The notes beneath the pieces were generated by a model that saw only the letters and a list, made by a program, of their open reading frames with translations, ran no database searches and was not told the DNA's origin. From NCBI RefSeq assembly GCF_000004195.4, contig NC_030679.2, positions 36,941,712-37,005,711 of the forward strand: a DNA stretch of 64,000 nt, read 5' to 3'. Below, piece after piece: positions 33,200 through 45,229 of this stretch. Source of the stretch: Xenopus tropicalis. Its lineage: Eukaryota > Chordata > Amphibia > Anura > Pipidae. How positions within the stretch are numbered: the stretch's first letter is position 1; each line of letters begins with the position of its first letter. The position numbers and the translations under genes are program-made.

Positions 33200-35270
33200 A
33201 GAATTATTAATAAAACCTACAGCAGGAAGATACACCTAACATTTATGTAAAACCTATAAAAAGATTATATCTAGATGTCTTCTAAAGCCCTATTTATGGA
33301 ACCACTTAAAATAGTTTCTGATCTATTTCATATTTAATGTACAGTATGTAATGTCATGCAATGTTTGTCTTTAGCGTTACCCTTAAAATCGGCGGCTCCG
33401 TGGCTCTAATAATTCTGTCATTCTCTAAATCATTTGTGTGTACATATAGGAAAACATTTCTAGCAAGCCACTTAAGCATTTCATTTACTGGAAAATCCCA
33501 CTAGTTGTGAAAGCTTGTGAAAGATGTCACCCTGAAACCTGAATTTTCAATTTTTCTTTACGTTTTCACTGAAGATACTTAAGGTTGATTGGTTGGTTGG
33601 TTACCCAATCTTCAAATAAATGACGGTATAATTGTTTATGATGATCTTATAAAGTAGGTCGGCCTGGATTTTGAGAAATAGTAATGCAGCTCTCATTTAC
33701 TTTTGCAGTGTTCCCACTAAGGCACTTGCACAAACAGTAACCACTGAATCACTCACAACCAAACTTAGAAGAAAGTGCTACCGGGAGCCTAAGGGGGCAA
33801 TCTGTGGAACTCCCCAAACAAGACTGGGGGTAGACTAGACACCTTACTGTTTTGCTGTGGTTAAGGTGTACTGTGTTTCCCCACAAACGTTCTTGGGCTG
33901 TCCCAGTTATTAAGAGGCAGTGTTATTTACAAGGCTGCTAGGAAAAAAGGGGTTGAAATAGGATTATATTTTCCTTAGGGGTTGTTTTTTCAACCATGAA
34001 TATGATGTACTCTAGCTTATCAGTGGCAATGCACCGATATCACTTATTAGATAGTACCGACAAATTAGAGGAATCTTCAATAATACAGACAGCAATATTA
34101 ATGTTTGTTTTGAATTTCTTACACATATGGTATCCAAAGGTCCCAGAATTTGTTTAAAATGCACTTTGTACTGGTTAGTGTACAGTATGCTATTATTTTT
34201 TCTTGTATCTTTTGGCTTCTGTGTTTCACTGAATATGTACATACTGTATTGTGTTCTTTAAATCTTGCATATATTGATGTTTTTATCATATAAACTGTCT
34301 AATGTATTAGATATGTACCCAATATTATAAATAATGAAAGGTGAACCACTGGGAAAAAGAATCAAATTATTTCTTGGAAGCCAGAGATTTGATCATTTAA
34401 CACCATTTCTTCTTTTGTTAAGTGGGTTTTTTTTTGTTTTTCACCAAATTGTTTTATATTACTTATACTATATGTTCTTAGTTTCAGTCTTAATTTTTCT
34501 TTTGTGGGTAAACTGTCTTTTGTTCACACCTTATTCAGATGGATGTCACATCTTACAATGTAGCTGAAACCAGAATCAGCAAGCAGGTCTTGACAAACAG
34601 TGGCTCACAAGAAATAGTAACTTGTCGTGACAGTTTCCTTCTGTTAAGAAATATTTTTATGACGTTTTTAGGATCACTAGTTTTATATTAGGTGGAGCCG
34701 CTGTAGTGCTGAGCCCCCTTGAAACCTGTAGGTAATTTAACAAAAGCAATAATCACCATAATGCAAATGTAATAACAACTTGAGCACAGTGAAATCACAT
34801 TCAACCCTTGAATTTCAACGAATGTGCCGAATTTAAAATTAATCTTGAAAACTCAAATTGAAAAACAGCTTGAAATTTGAAAAAAAAACAACTCCAATTG
34901 ACTTCTAAATGAAATTTCCAGCTTTTCATGTAATAAATCTAAAAAAATTGATTTTTTTTGGAAACAAATTCAAATTTGTTTTTTTTTGCCACAAAAAAAC
35001 TTCATTTGTGGTAACAATTCAAATTCAAGCCCTTTATATTATATGGCTTTAGGGTGTTGGATAGCTGAAGGAAGAATATATATATATATATTTTTTTTTT
35101 ACAGCCTGTACTTGGCTGTATCTTATGTGTTTGATTCTGTACAAGACTAACAAACAAAAAAAACTGTATTCAGCAAATCACTAATCCTATGTAACTATTA
35201 TTCTTTACATTAATTGAACAACCACCACATTTATGTCTCTGATTTTTATTGGTTGTGTTTTTCTAGAAAG
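33200..35270. other. Sequence without a recognised gene
   Basis: AT-rich; contains a (TA)n-like patch near 35085 and a weak inverted-repeat region at 34790-35040 rich in AAATTTGAA words. The open frame at 34334-34567 is hydrophobic but has no recognised domain. Confidence 0.35.
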
Positions 35271-35275
35271 GCAAG

Positions 35276-35400
35276 TACAGGTATGAGAATTATTATCTAG
35301 ATTGCTTGATAGCTGGGGGTTTTGGATAAGCGATTTTTCCATAATTTGGATCTTCATATGTTATTTTTATGAATCATTTTTCATTTGTACAAAAAGCACA
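35276..35400. mobile_element. Left fragment of a 'tatgggacc' MITE
   Basis: ACAGGTATGAGAATTATTATC followed by a diverged interior; right half absent. Confidence 0.5.
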
Positions 35401-35445
35401 TTGAGCCGTTATTACACCACATATCTGGAGTACAAGTAATTAGAG

Positions 35446-35748
35446 CAGGGATCCCCAACCTTTCTTACTCGTGAGCCACAGTTAAATGTTAAAAGACTTG
35501 GAGAGCAACACAAGCACCATAAAAGTTCATGGGGGTGCCAAATAAGGGCTAAGATTGGCTATTAGGCAGCCTCTATGCACACTATCAGCTTACAGGGGAC
35601 TTTATTTGGTAGTAAATCTTGTTTTTATTCAACCAAAACTTGCCCCCAAGTCAGGAATTCAAACTCCCTGGTTTGGGGGCACCGAGAGCAACATCCAAGG
35701 GGTTGGTGAGCAACATGTTGCCCCCGAGCCACTGGTTGTGGATCACTG
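35446..35748. mobile_element. hAT-like MITE with target duplication
   Basis: Starts CAGGGATCCCCAACC and ends GGTTGTGGATCACTG. Flanks AATTAGAG and TATTAGAG form a 7/8 duplication. Fragments of the same family lie at 25990, 46827, 54418 and 63356, and give recurring spurious peptides (GVGEQHV). Confidence 0.8.
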
Positions 35749-36899
35749 TATTAGAGAAACCATGGAACAATGCATAGTAAAAGTTAGTATGAGAAACATA
35801 ACATGTCACGTTCTCATACTTTGATCAACAGAGATCACATTTAGCTCATAGGTGAGGGATCCATGGCAAGAGACCTATTAGATCTACTACTGTATATAGA
35901 GATATTTAAGCTAGGCAGTGCACTATGCGTCATGTATATCTTATTTCAAGAAACTGAATAATAATGCTTAGTTATGAAAGTGCATTGGGCGGGGTTCCTC
36001 TAAAAAATTTCTAATGACTGTATCAACAGCTGATGTCACCATGTCAAAGCAATAAACGGTAATCACATAGCAATGCATTGCAGCAGTCACGATTCACATT
36101 TTATATCTGGCACTGAACTTTGTTTGCACGAGTGCTACTATGGTGCAGAAGCCGCAAATTAAACACATTGTTTCTTTATTTATTCTGTTCTAAATAACAT
36201 CCTATATAGAAACAGAATAAATAAACAATGACTTCAGTCTAAACTGCAGGCAACTTACAACTTTAGAGCAAGTTTAGGTAATAGCTGCAGTACCGAGTTT
36301 GCTTCATACAGACATGTACAGAACATGTTGATTTGTTCATATGCCCAGAAGCAAGACGGGAAACTGCAGTTTAGAATGACGGGGGAAGCCCCACATATTT
36401 GTTCTGCTGTTAGACTTTCCAGCACAGACATTACTGCAAGGCCTTATTTGTCTCAGTCTGATTTGAGTGCTGTTGCACAAATTCCATTATTGACCCTTGT
36501 AACACCCAATTCAAACTTAAGGTGGCCATACACAGGCCACATCCTAGCTGCCGATATCGGGATGAGACTGCCTGGAATTAGACAACTAGTTATTTACAAA
36601 AATCCCCAGATCCTTCTCCATTAAGGATCCCCCCAACTACCATAATTTGCATTTACAGGTATGGGACCCCTTGTCCAGAAATCTCCGAATTACAAAAAGC
36701 CTGTCTCCCATAAAGCCTGTCTCCCATAGACTCCATTTTAATCAAATAATTCAGAATTTGAAAACTAATTTCCTTTTTCTCTGTAATAATAAAACAATAC
36801 ATTGTAATTGATCCCAACTAAGATATAAATAATCCTTATTGGATGCAAAACAATCCTGTTGGGTTTAATTAATGTTTTATTGCTTTTTTAGTAGACTAA

Positions 36900-38080
36900 A
36901 GGGCACATTTACTAATCCACGAACATCCGAAAAGCGTCCGAATGCGTTTTTTTCGTAATGATCGGTATTTTGCGATTTTTTCGTAAATTGTTACGACTTT
37001 TTTTTCGTAGCCATTACGGCTTGCTCGTAAATTGTCGCGACTTTTTTGTAGCCATTACGACTTGCTCGTAAACTGTCGCAACTTTTTCGTAGCCATTACG
37101 ACTTGCTCGTAAATTGTCGCGACTTTTTCATAGCCGTCGCGCCGAGTACGAAAGTTTCGGATTCATTCAAGCTTCAGTATCGTGACTTTCTTTGGGCCAG
37201 GTTGGAGCTGCAGAGTGCCATTGAGTCCTATGGGAGACTTTCCTTGGGCTGGGTTTGAGCTGCAGAGTGCCATTGAGCCCTATGGGAGACTTTCCTTGGG
37301 CCGGGTTGGAGCTGCAGAGTGCCATTGAGTCCTATTGGAGACTTTCCTTGGGCTGGGTTTGAGCTGCAGAGTGCCATTGAGCCCTATGGGAGACTTTCCT
37401 TGGGCCAGGTTGGAGCTGCAGAGTGCCATTGAGCCCTATGGGAGACTTTCCTTGGGCCAGGTTGGAGCTGCAGAGTGCCATTGAGTCCTATGGGAGACTT
37501 TCCTTGGGCCAGGTTGGAGCTGCAGAGTGCCATTGAGCCCTATGGGAGACTTTCCTTGGGCCAGGTTGGAGCTGCAGAGTGCCATTGAGCCCTATGGGAG
37601 ACTTTCCTTGGGCCGGGTTGGAGCTGCAGAGTGCCATTGAGCCCTATGGGAGACTTTCCTTGGGCCGGGTTGGAGCTGCAGAGTGCCATTGAGCCCTATG
37701 GGAGACTTTCCTTGGGCCGGGTTGGAGCTGCAGAGTGCCATTGAGCCCTATGGGAGACTTTCCTTGGGCCAGGTTGGAGCTGCAGAGTGCCATTGAGCCC
37801 TATGGGAGACTTTCCTTGGGCCAGGTTGGAGCTGCAGAGTGCCATTGAGTCCTATGGGAGGCTTCCAAAATCATGCAAAGTCACAAAGGTTTGCCCGCCG
37901 TTTACAAACGCTCAATACGAAAAAGTTGCGACAATTTACGAGCAAGTCGTAATGGCTACAAAAAAGTTGCGACAATTTACGAGCAAGTCGTAACGGCTAC
38001 GAAAAAATCGCAAAATGTTAGTTTCCAATCCGAATTTTTCCCATTCGGATTCAGATTCGTGGATTAGTAAATGTGACCCT
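36900..38080. mobile_element. Harbinger-like MITE carrying 13 copies of the 52-bp unit
   Basis: Starts AGGGCACATTTACTAATCC and ends GGATTAGTAAATGTGACCCT, flanked by TAA on both sides, the 3-bp target of PIF/Harbinger elements. Inner arms repeat TCGTAA and TTACGA blocks. The core holds the 52-bp minisatellite. Confidence 0.8.
37184..37867. repeat. 52-bp minisatellite, 13 copies, inverted relative to 14127-16467
   Basis: The unit starts GACTTTCCTTGGGCC, then GGGTTGGAGCTGCAGAGTGCC, then ATTGAGCCCTATGGGA. Period 52 bp. It is the reverse complement of the large array and shows the same CTGGG/CCGGG and GTCC/GCCC variants. Confidence 0.95.
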
Positions 38081-38164
38081 TAAGGTACGGAAATCCAAAT
38101 TACTGAAAGACCCCTTATTCGGAATACCCTTGGTCCCGAGCATTCTCGATAACTGGTCTTATAC

Positions 38165-38410
38165 CTGTATATTATTTCCACCAAAGCTCATAACTTTGCA
38201 CTTTTCACCATTTTCCATTTTGCTGCCCAGTTTTCCAATTTTATCAAATCCCTTTGCAAAGTGGCAGCATCCTGCATCAAACGTTAGTATCGTCAGCAAA
38301 AATAGAAACAGCACTTTGTATGCCCACCTCCGGGTTATTAATAAACAAGTAAAGGAACAAGGACTGACCCCTGTGTTACTCCACTGAATGTTTTCATGGT
38401 CCCGCATTAA
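38165..38410 (-). pseudogene. CR1/L2-like LINE reverse-transcriptase fragment
   Basis: On the minus strand, residues FINNPEVGIQSAVSIFADDT match the catalytic FADD block of LINE reverse transcriptases. They are followed by readable pieces of the downstream region. Truncated on both sides. Confidence 0.6.
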
Positions 38411-39361
38411 AAGCACATGTTTTTAAGGGTCAGATTTATCAAAAGTCAAGTTGACATTTTTTTTGAGAAAAACATTGCGAAAAATGCAGACTGCAAAAAA
38501 AAATGCAAGTATTTTCTGAAACCTTGAATATTTGTTATTTATTAAAGACAAAAAACATATAAAAATTCACCAGGAAAAAAACTGAACAAGCTGGCAAGGT
38601 TGTATAAAAGTCTATAGGAATTGTCTCTTAAACTTTGTTTACCAGTTTACTGGAAAAAGGAACCAAACCCTACATAAATCAAACTGCCTTATACAGACAT
38701 GGCCAATGGGTGGACAAGCAACACAACATGGGATATTTTCTCACCAGCACCCAACTTTTTGTCAGTGATAAAATGCAAACTTTACTTTTTTTGATTTATA
38801 AAAAAAACTGTCCCTATGACATTTTGTGCATTAAGCTACAAAAAATGCCTTCCCTTTAAACAAAACAAGAATTGTTTGCCCATATATTGCACTATATTCA
38901 CACTAGCCATCTACGTCAAAATCATCCCTGGTCTGGCCATGTTGCAGCTAACACCCTTCCCAGCTACAGTCAGGGGATCCCAGTGGTGGGCAATAAAAGG
39001 GCAACCATTTGGGAGTTTTAACAGTGAAAGCACAAAAGATTCAGACCCAGTTTGAACCCAAATCAGCATATTTAAACTTGTAAAAATTGTATGGGTAAAA
39101 AAAAATGTCATATTCAGATGTCCAAACTCCAGAAGTCACATTTCAGATTTCGTTTGGCTGAACACTTACAATTCCGCCGAACTACAAGTTCACTTGTTTG
39201 GTTTATATAAACCACAGCCAGAACTTTAAATTCCTAAACATTTTTGACCTTATGCGCTTTAAAAGATCACTGAGAATAACTTCATACTTCAAATTAATAT
39301 ATATTTTGATTAAAACATGTACAATCGGGATTCTTACAAGAAAACAATTGTTCCCAAACAC

Positions 39362-39665
39362 AGGGGAAGATTTATCAAAGACAGATTTTTTTTCTTGCTA
39401 AATTTCTTTTTTTGGTCACATAATTTCACAACAACAAAAAAAGTATTTCCTCAGTTGTGTTTTACACAAAGTCTTCTCTAGCTCTGAGCTGTCAAAAACC
39501 ATTTTACATCATGGGCCAGTAAGCTTTAGGGAAAATCTGCAAAATGTTTGCGCTGTGGGGAAATGTATCGCAAGTCTATTGGAAAACCAGAAAACCATTC
39601 CATAGTTGCTGATGAAATATGAAAAGAAACATTTTTTTCAGAGCTTTGATAAATCTGCCTTTAAT
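39362..39665. mobile_element. Probable MITE with AGATTTATCAAAG arms
   Basis: Left GGGGAAGATTTATCAAAGACAG pairs with right CTTTGATAAATCTGCC. A diverged relative begins at 38428 (GGTCAGATTTATCAAAAG). Non-coding. Confidence 0.55.
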
Positions 39666-39966
39666 ATTCAGAGTAAAGAATCTATGCATATTATAGTTCA
39701 TCTTTATCAGTTTCAAATGTGTTATCACACAACTGGCCATTTATATCAAAGTTCTTTATAGTGTTAATGGAATACACCATTAATATCAAAAATGCTAATT
39801 CATTAATCGGCCTTGCATTTTTAATACGCGCCCAATAAGCACCCAAACAAGGCACATATTCAAAAAACAACAGGTAGATTGGTCAATTTAAGTTAAATAA
39901 GCTTTGTCCCCATCGCTGCCATGCTAACCTGCTTTTATCAATGTCTAAGAGCATATAGCAACACTT

Positions 39967-40156
39967 AGGGGTATATTTATCATGCTGTGTAAAAAGTGGA
40001 GTGAAGCATTACCGGTGATGTTGCCCAGGGCAACCAATCAGAAATTAGATTTCAACAGTTAGAAAACCAAAGCAAAGCATCTGATTGGCTGCTATGAGCA
40101 ACATCACAGGTAATGTTTCACTCCACTTTTTATACAGCATGATAGATATAGCCCTA
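39967..40156. mobile_element. Short inverted-repeat MITE
   Basis: TAGGGGTATATTTATCATGC...AGTGGAGTGAAGCATTACC pairs with GGTAATGTTTCACTCCACT...GCATGATAGATATAGCCCTA. It also holds CCAATCAGA/TCTGATTGG. Confidence 0.75.
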
Positions 40157-40159
40157 ACA

Positions 40160-41580
40160 CTTGGTTGGGTCGTTTGACCTGGATATGTATTTTAGCCTGG
40201 GGTTTATTTCAACAACCCATCATGCAGTTTTTTTAGATTGCAATCAATATGTCCAAGCCAAAAATGTTATCTTCTGATGCACCTGTCAGCGATTGCATAG
40301 CGCCTGCGCAGATTAGAGAGTGAAACAGTGCAGTAACTCCTTCTTACAGATCAAATATTTTGGGCCGAAGCATGTGGTCATCCCTATGATTGGATGGTCA
40401 TTTGGTCAGATACCTCGAAGTGTATGGTCAGTCTGTGTATGACTATCTAAGCATTTTGAAAATACCTGATTTGTAAAAATACTAGAGTAGCATCAGAGCT
40501 TATCTGAAATCCAGGTGCAAATATTACATAAGCATTCACATTTTTTGCTATAGTTTTGTTATTACATTTGATGCAAACCAACATGTAAATGAGATTATGG
40601 TCTCTCATATATAGTTTGGATTGATTCAAGTATTTTTCCATAGAATAAAATTCTGAAGTATTATAACTGGCTTAACCTACATAAAAATTGTATCCTATCG
40701 CATAAAAATCATATCACATCCTATCGTGTTCCTGCAGAATTTTGTATCCACTGGAAATGTTTTTGCAGTATTCAGCATTTTCAGTATTATAAGGTGCTAG
40801 CATTTAAATGACCCAAGGAAACTGTAAAATAATGGCCTACTGAGCCAAAATACTTCCATTCTGATTCAGTGTTATTTACATTGTTAAGCACTCTAACATT
40901 TCCTCCTGTCACTCGTACTTTCTAATAAAAGATTCTGTGGTTGATAATATCATCCATTATCAATTCATGGTATCAGTCATATATTTGAATCAGCTTACTT
41001 GGACCAATCATCTAGCAAGAGAATGGCAAATATGCTTGCAAACGTAACCTATCTCGTAGTGGAGATAATCTTTATCTTTTCAAAATGAAATTCAAATTTG
41101 GTTTCTAAGAATTTTTAATGGTTATTTCTTTTTAGCAGTATTTTGTGGTTTCATTATGGTAGAGAGAGAACTTGCTTACATTTAGCCCATAATTATATTA
41201 TTACTTTCTTTGTTAAATTTTATGGAATAAAACTAAGAATATTTTTAGACAGACATTACCAGAACAAAAGGCTCTACTGAACACACAGCGCTATATAGCA
41301 AAACTGTCAAGTCTGAAAGTAAGGTTATTTGCTCAATCTCAACTCTTCTGGGAAGGCGGAAAGTCTTTTCACAAGACTTTGGAAAATTGCTTATTGTATT
41401 TACTTTTCTCAAGAGCATGAGAAGTAGTATAATTATAGTACAGTACATAGTAAGAATTGCACTCTGAACCAAGAATGAGTTAATTAAACCCAGCAGGGAT
41501 GTTTCATTATGGACAGTTACATTTATTTTGATCATTATAGATGCAGCAAATAATTCCTATAGTGAAATCTCAGTTTAACA
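40160..41580. other. Sequence without a recognised gene
   Basis: AT-rich, single-copy in appearance. The 96-residue minus-strand open frame at 41245-41535 has one hydrophobic stretch (ILTMYCTIIILLLMLL) but no recognised domain and no supporting splice or promoter signals. Confidence 0.35.
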
Positions 41581-41585
41581 CACCA

Positions 41586-41977
41586 TGGGGGACATTTGTG
41601 CTACAATTTTGTACCTTGCGACAAAATTTGTGCGACAAAATCGTATTGTCGCATTTAGTGTGAAAGTTCCGGATTCATTCAAGCTCTGTTATCGTGACTT
41701 TCCTTGGGCCAGGTTGGAGCTGCAGAGTGCCATTGATTCCTATGGGAGGCTTCCAAAATCATGCACAGAAGGATCAAATTTGGAAAGGTTTTCCCGCTGT
41801 TTACAATCGTTTGGTATGAAAATTTCGTGACTTTCGGAGTGCCAATACGATATCGTAACTATTACAATTTTTTCATAAGCATTTTCGTGATATTTGCGAT
41901 CATCAGAAATTATAGCATCCAATCCGAATTTTACCCATTTCGGGATTCGAACTCTTGATTTGATGAATGTGCCCCTA
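41586..41977. mobile_element. Compact MITE with a single 52-bp unit
   Basis: Left GGGGGACATTTGTGCTAC, right GATTTGATGAATGTGCCCC. The core at 41697-41755 has one copy of the unit (TTTCCTTGGGCCAGGTTGG, GAGCTGCAGAGTGCCATTGA). Flanks match those around the 45-copy array, so it is probably close to the unexpanded state of that element. Confidence 0.8.
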
Positions 41978-42639
41978 TGATTTTAAGTTTACCTTCATTT
42001 AACACCATCTTTGTGTGGCCCCACCAATATATAGTACATACATTTTACCAGAATGGGGGTTCTCTGGTGTTGTTTGTACAACTATTATAGAACACAATAC
42101 ACAGCTGCATTCCTATCTTACACTGCACTCATACAGTATACTAGAAGAGTCTATTTCTAGGCTCCCTAGGCTTCAGTGAACATAGGGCTTCTAGGCAAGA
42201 AATCATTACACAGTTTGCATCAATATTTACAAAGATTGGAGAAGAAGGAGGAAGTCAAAGACCTGCTAATGGGTTTAACTTCTCTATTTCCTAGTTTTGG
42301 TTTCAGCTAAGACTCATAATAGTTTTTTTGTGTGCTAATGATTAAGCAATGAGCCTAAAATATAAAGCACAGTTCGTTAACAGGTCATTTAAAGCAATGG
42401 CTATTAACATGATCAAAAACATACAACCATGCAAATGTATTCACATACTACATAATACCTCTAAAACCCTGGAAAAAAGGGGCAATAGCACTTAAAAATC
42501 TTAAAAGCACCCCTGTTCCAACAATCTCAAACACTTATTTATTACTGTTGAATAGGATAAACACATAAGCCAAAAAAATAATAAAGGCCACCAATAAAAC
42601 AAATGTGGCCTTGGTCTTACACTGATGCTAAAACCTCAC

Positions 42640-43152
42640 TTAAAGGAGACATATCCTATAAAAATTAACAATGTACAAGAGAATTATACTCCTCTAGATA
42701 TAGAAGGATTGTGCTAAAAAAGTTGCATTTCAGACTTTATTGAGAAATTCCCCCAAAACTCCACTAGCCCCGCCCATCTGTTCCACTTCCTGCTGGCTGA
42801 ATTCTCTGGATGAGCTGGGGAGGCGGCGGCCCTCCGTACACTGTAGGATAGGAACCAATCAGCAGCTAGGCTGACCTGATAGGGAACTGAAGCCTGTCTT
42901 TGCTTGTGAGAGTGCAGGGCTGTGATTGGCTCTCCCCCTCCTACTGTGCTTTTGGCAGGGACCGTTAGAACACACCCACTCTCCATTTCAAACTCGGACA
43001 GAGAAGTGATAGGATCTATAGGGAGCTCCAATAAAGGGGCCATTGTTACAGAGAGGATTCATTTTTAGCCCAAAGGGAAACCAGCACCGTATATTATTCA
43101 TAATTGCCTACAGAATTAGGGTTTTCCCATTTATCCAATATGTCTCCTTTAA
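42640..43152. mobile_element. TTAA-flanked MITE, AAAGGAGACATAT family
   Basis: Starts TTAAAGGAGACATATCC and ends AATATGTCTCCTTTAA. The GC-richer interior includes several ATTGG words. The 109-residue minus-strand frame inside is not a gene. Confidence 0.75.
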
Positions 43153-43783
43153 CTAACTAAGTGGCCTATGGCAACTCCTTCTGTGTGTTATCTGTTTTTA
43201 GGGTAAACCAAATGCAGTCATCTTTTGAGACACAGGGGTTTTTGTAATGCTTTCAAGCATTAATGGAAGCTTAATGGCCCAAGCCTTTAAGTGTGTTAGA
43301 AAATAAAACCCTTTTGCAAGTATCCTGTTTCAGACCTTTACCTTCTTAGCTGCTAAGGGTCACCTAAAACCCACTCAATACAGATTTAGGTTTCTAGTAA
43401 TGTATGTAAACAACCTTTACACAAAGCTGTGGGTCAAACAACTTGTTAAAATGTAAATATGCGTTCACCACAAGAAAAAAATGAATTAGCAAAAAAAAGC
43501 AACATCTGCACACACATTATGTCACCTGTAATGTGTATCTACTGACCTCTGGTCAATTATAAATAGACCTAGAAATCAGATGTAGGAAACATTCAGTGCT
43601 CCAAATGGCACAAACCTACAAAATATCTGCATCTCAGGTGGGAATATTGGAGGCTGTAGTTCTGGTAAAGGTTCTCTGTCCCTACACCATAGGAGAGAGA
43701 AGACTGACAGAGTGAAGTTTTAAAGAAAGGTCTTCTTTGGCCTCTCTAAAACTAGTTCTCTAGTTCTTTCTCTTCTGGGATTG

Positions 43784-44285
43784 TTAAAGGAGAAGTAAAA
43801 GTAAAAACTACATAAGCTTTATCAGAAAGGTCTATGTAAATACAGCCATAAGCACTCACAGAAAAGCTGCTGAGTCCTCTATCAAAAGAAACACAGAAGG
43901 TCTTGTCTTCTTTTGTCTAAACATGTTTTTTGGTATCAGTCCCCCTTTCTTTAGGGCTCCTTCATGTTTGAGGCCCGAGTCAGCGCAGCTCTCTCCTTTC
44001 TCCTGCTCCTCCCTACCATAAGAATTTGTAAGTATTCACTCCATCTCCCATCAGAATGTGTGATCTGAGCTACCAAAGGCTAGAAGGCTCAGAAAAAAAG
44101 GCACAGAAGCTGCTGAGACCAAGCAAAAATGGCAGCTGCTATCTTAAACAAATGGAGGACGCTTCTAGGGCTGTTTACTCAGGTATGGTAAAGTTTTCTT
44201 CAGAATAAATATAGTGTTCTTGGTGGCACTAATGTGGCTAATCTATTGGCAGTAACATGCCAACATTCCTTTCCTTCTCTTTTAA
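43784..44285. mobile_element. TTAA-flanked MITE, AAAGGAGAAG family
   Basis: Starts TTAAAGGAGAAGTAAAAG and ends CCTTTCCTTCTCTTTTAA. The interior is clearly homologous, inverted, to 18896-19344 (for example TTTATCAGAAAGGTCTATG and AAACAAATGGAGGACGC). Confidence 0.75.
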
Positions 44286-44480
44286 GGAGTGTCTATTCTT
44301 TATATGACCTAGTTCTACTGTCTATCCATCTTGTAGTCATCTCCTCTAAGGCAACTGAAATATCAAAATAAACAGAGCCAGCAGTAGCAAGCAGAGTAGA
44401 ACTGAACAGGAATTGTCGCTTGATTTCCTCTCCGTTTAATTAGCTTTTCAATCGACTTTGTATTCCTATAGTCCCAGTAG

Positions 44481-44842
44481 AATGCCCAACAGGGTCATTT
44501 ACTGTATGCATGACGTGTATAGATAGCTGGCAGTTTTGTCATTATATGATATATGATGTAACCATGTATTTCCTGTTGGAATTGCAAGCCTGTCTAGCTG
44601 TTACAGTTATTCCAAAATACCTTGCCACAGGTGACATACCTAATATGTATAGTCACATTAGAACCTGTCTGCCTCATTAACCTGTGCAAGATGAGAGGAA
44701 ATTCCCAGACAAAAAAACTGAAAATAATGGTTGGTTCTCAATTACCAATTCAATATGATTCCTTTCCAGGAATTTTTTTTATCTCCATTTTTCCCAAGAC
44801 ACGTCCTAACATATCACATATTTCTCACTCACATTACCTTTT
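44481..44842 (+). repeat. Direct repeat copy A (partner at 49571)
   Basis: From CCCAACAGGGTCATTTACTG to CAGACAAAAAAACTG (about 240 bp) it is almost identical to 49575-49814. It continues with TATCACATATTTCTCACTCA after an extra ~85 bp that the other copy lacks. Confidence 0.85.
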
Positions 44843-45229
44843 TTCGGTATAGAGCTGTAGGTAATAGATGCAATTAGTTGTCTGTGGTATTCGTAAATTA
44901 TTTAATGATCTTGTTAATTCGTTTTTTTGGCTTAATTTTAGTAAATATGTGTTATCTTCTATGGCTAGGTGACATGCCTTATATTAACTAATAGATCACA
45001 TCTGTTTTTGTCCAGCATCTGCAAATATTCTTTCTGGACAACAGCAGTCTTACTTTTTGCCTGTGCAAAGCTTCCCAGAGGTAGAACTGCAAATATATTG
45101 GAAAAAAATACACAATATATAACTTATTTAAGAGCTCTGAAGAGAAAAACTCCCTACTTGCACAGATTAGGGGAAAGGGAAACACAGAAGTATTGCAACA
45201 AAATTCTGTCCACAAAAGTCCCCTTAGTG

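Larger units (their letters stand above)
36655..38168. mobile_element. 'tatgggacc' MITE interrupted by a Harbinger-like MITE
   Basis: Left half 36655-36899 begins ACAGGTATGGGACCCCTTGTCC. Right half 38081-38168 ends AACTGGTCTTATACCTGTA. Between them lies the element at 36900-38080 with its TAA duplication. Confidence 0.8.

Noticed and set aside
41245..41535. 96-residue minus-strand frame with a hydrophobic segment
   Set aside because: No domain, no neighbouring exon or promoter signal, and length within chance for AT-rich DNA.
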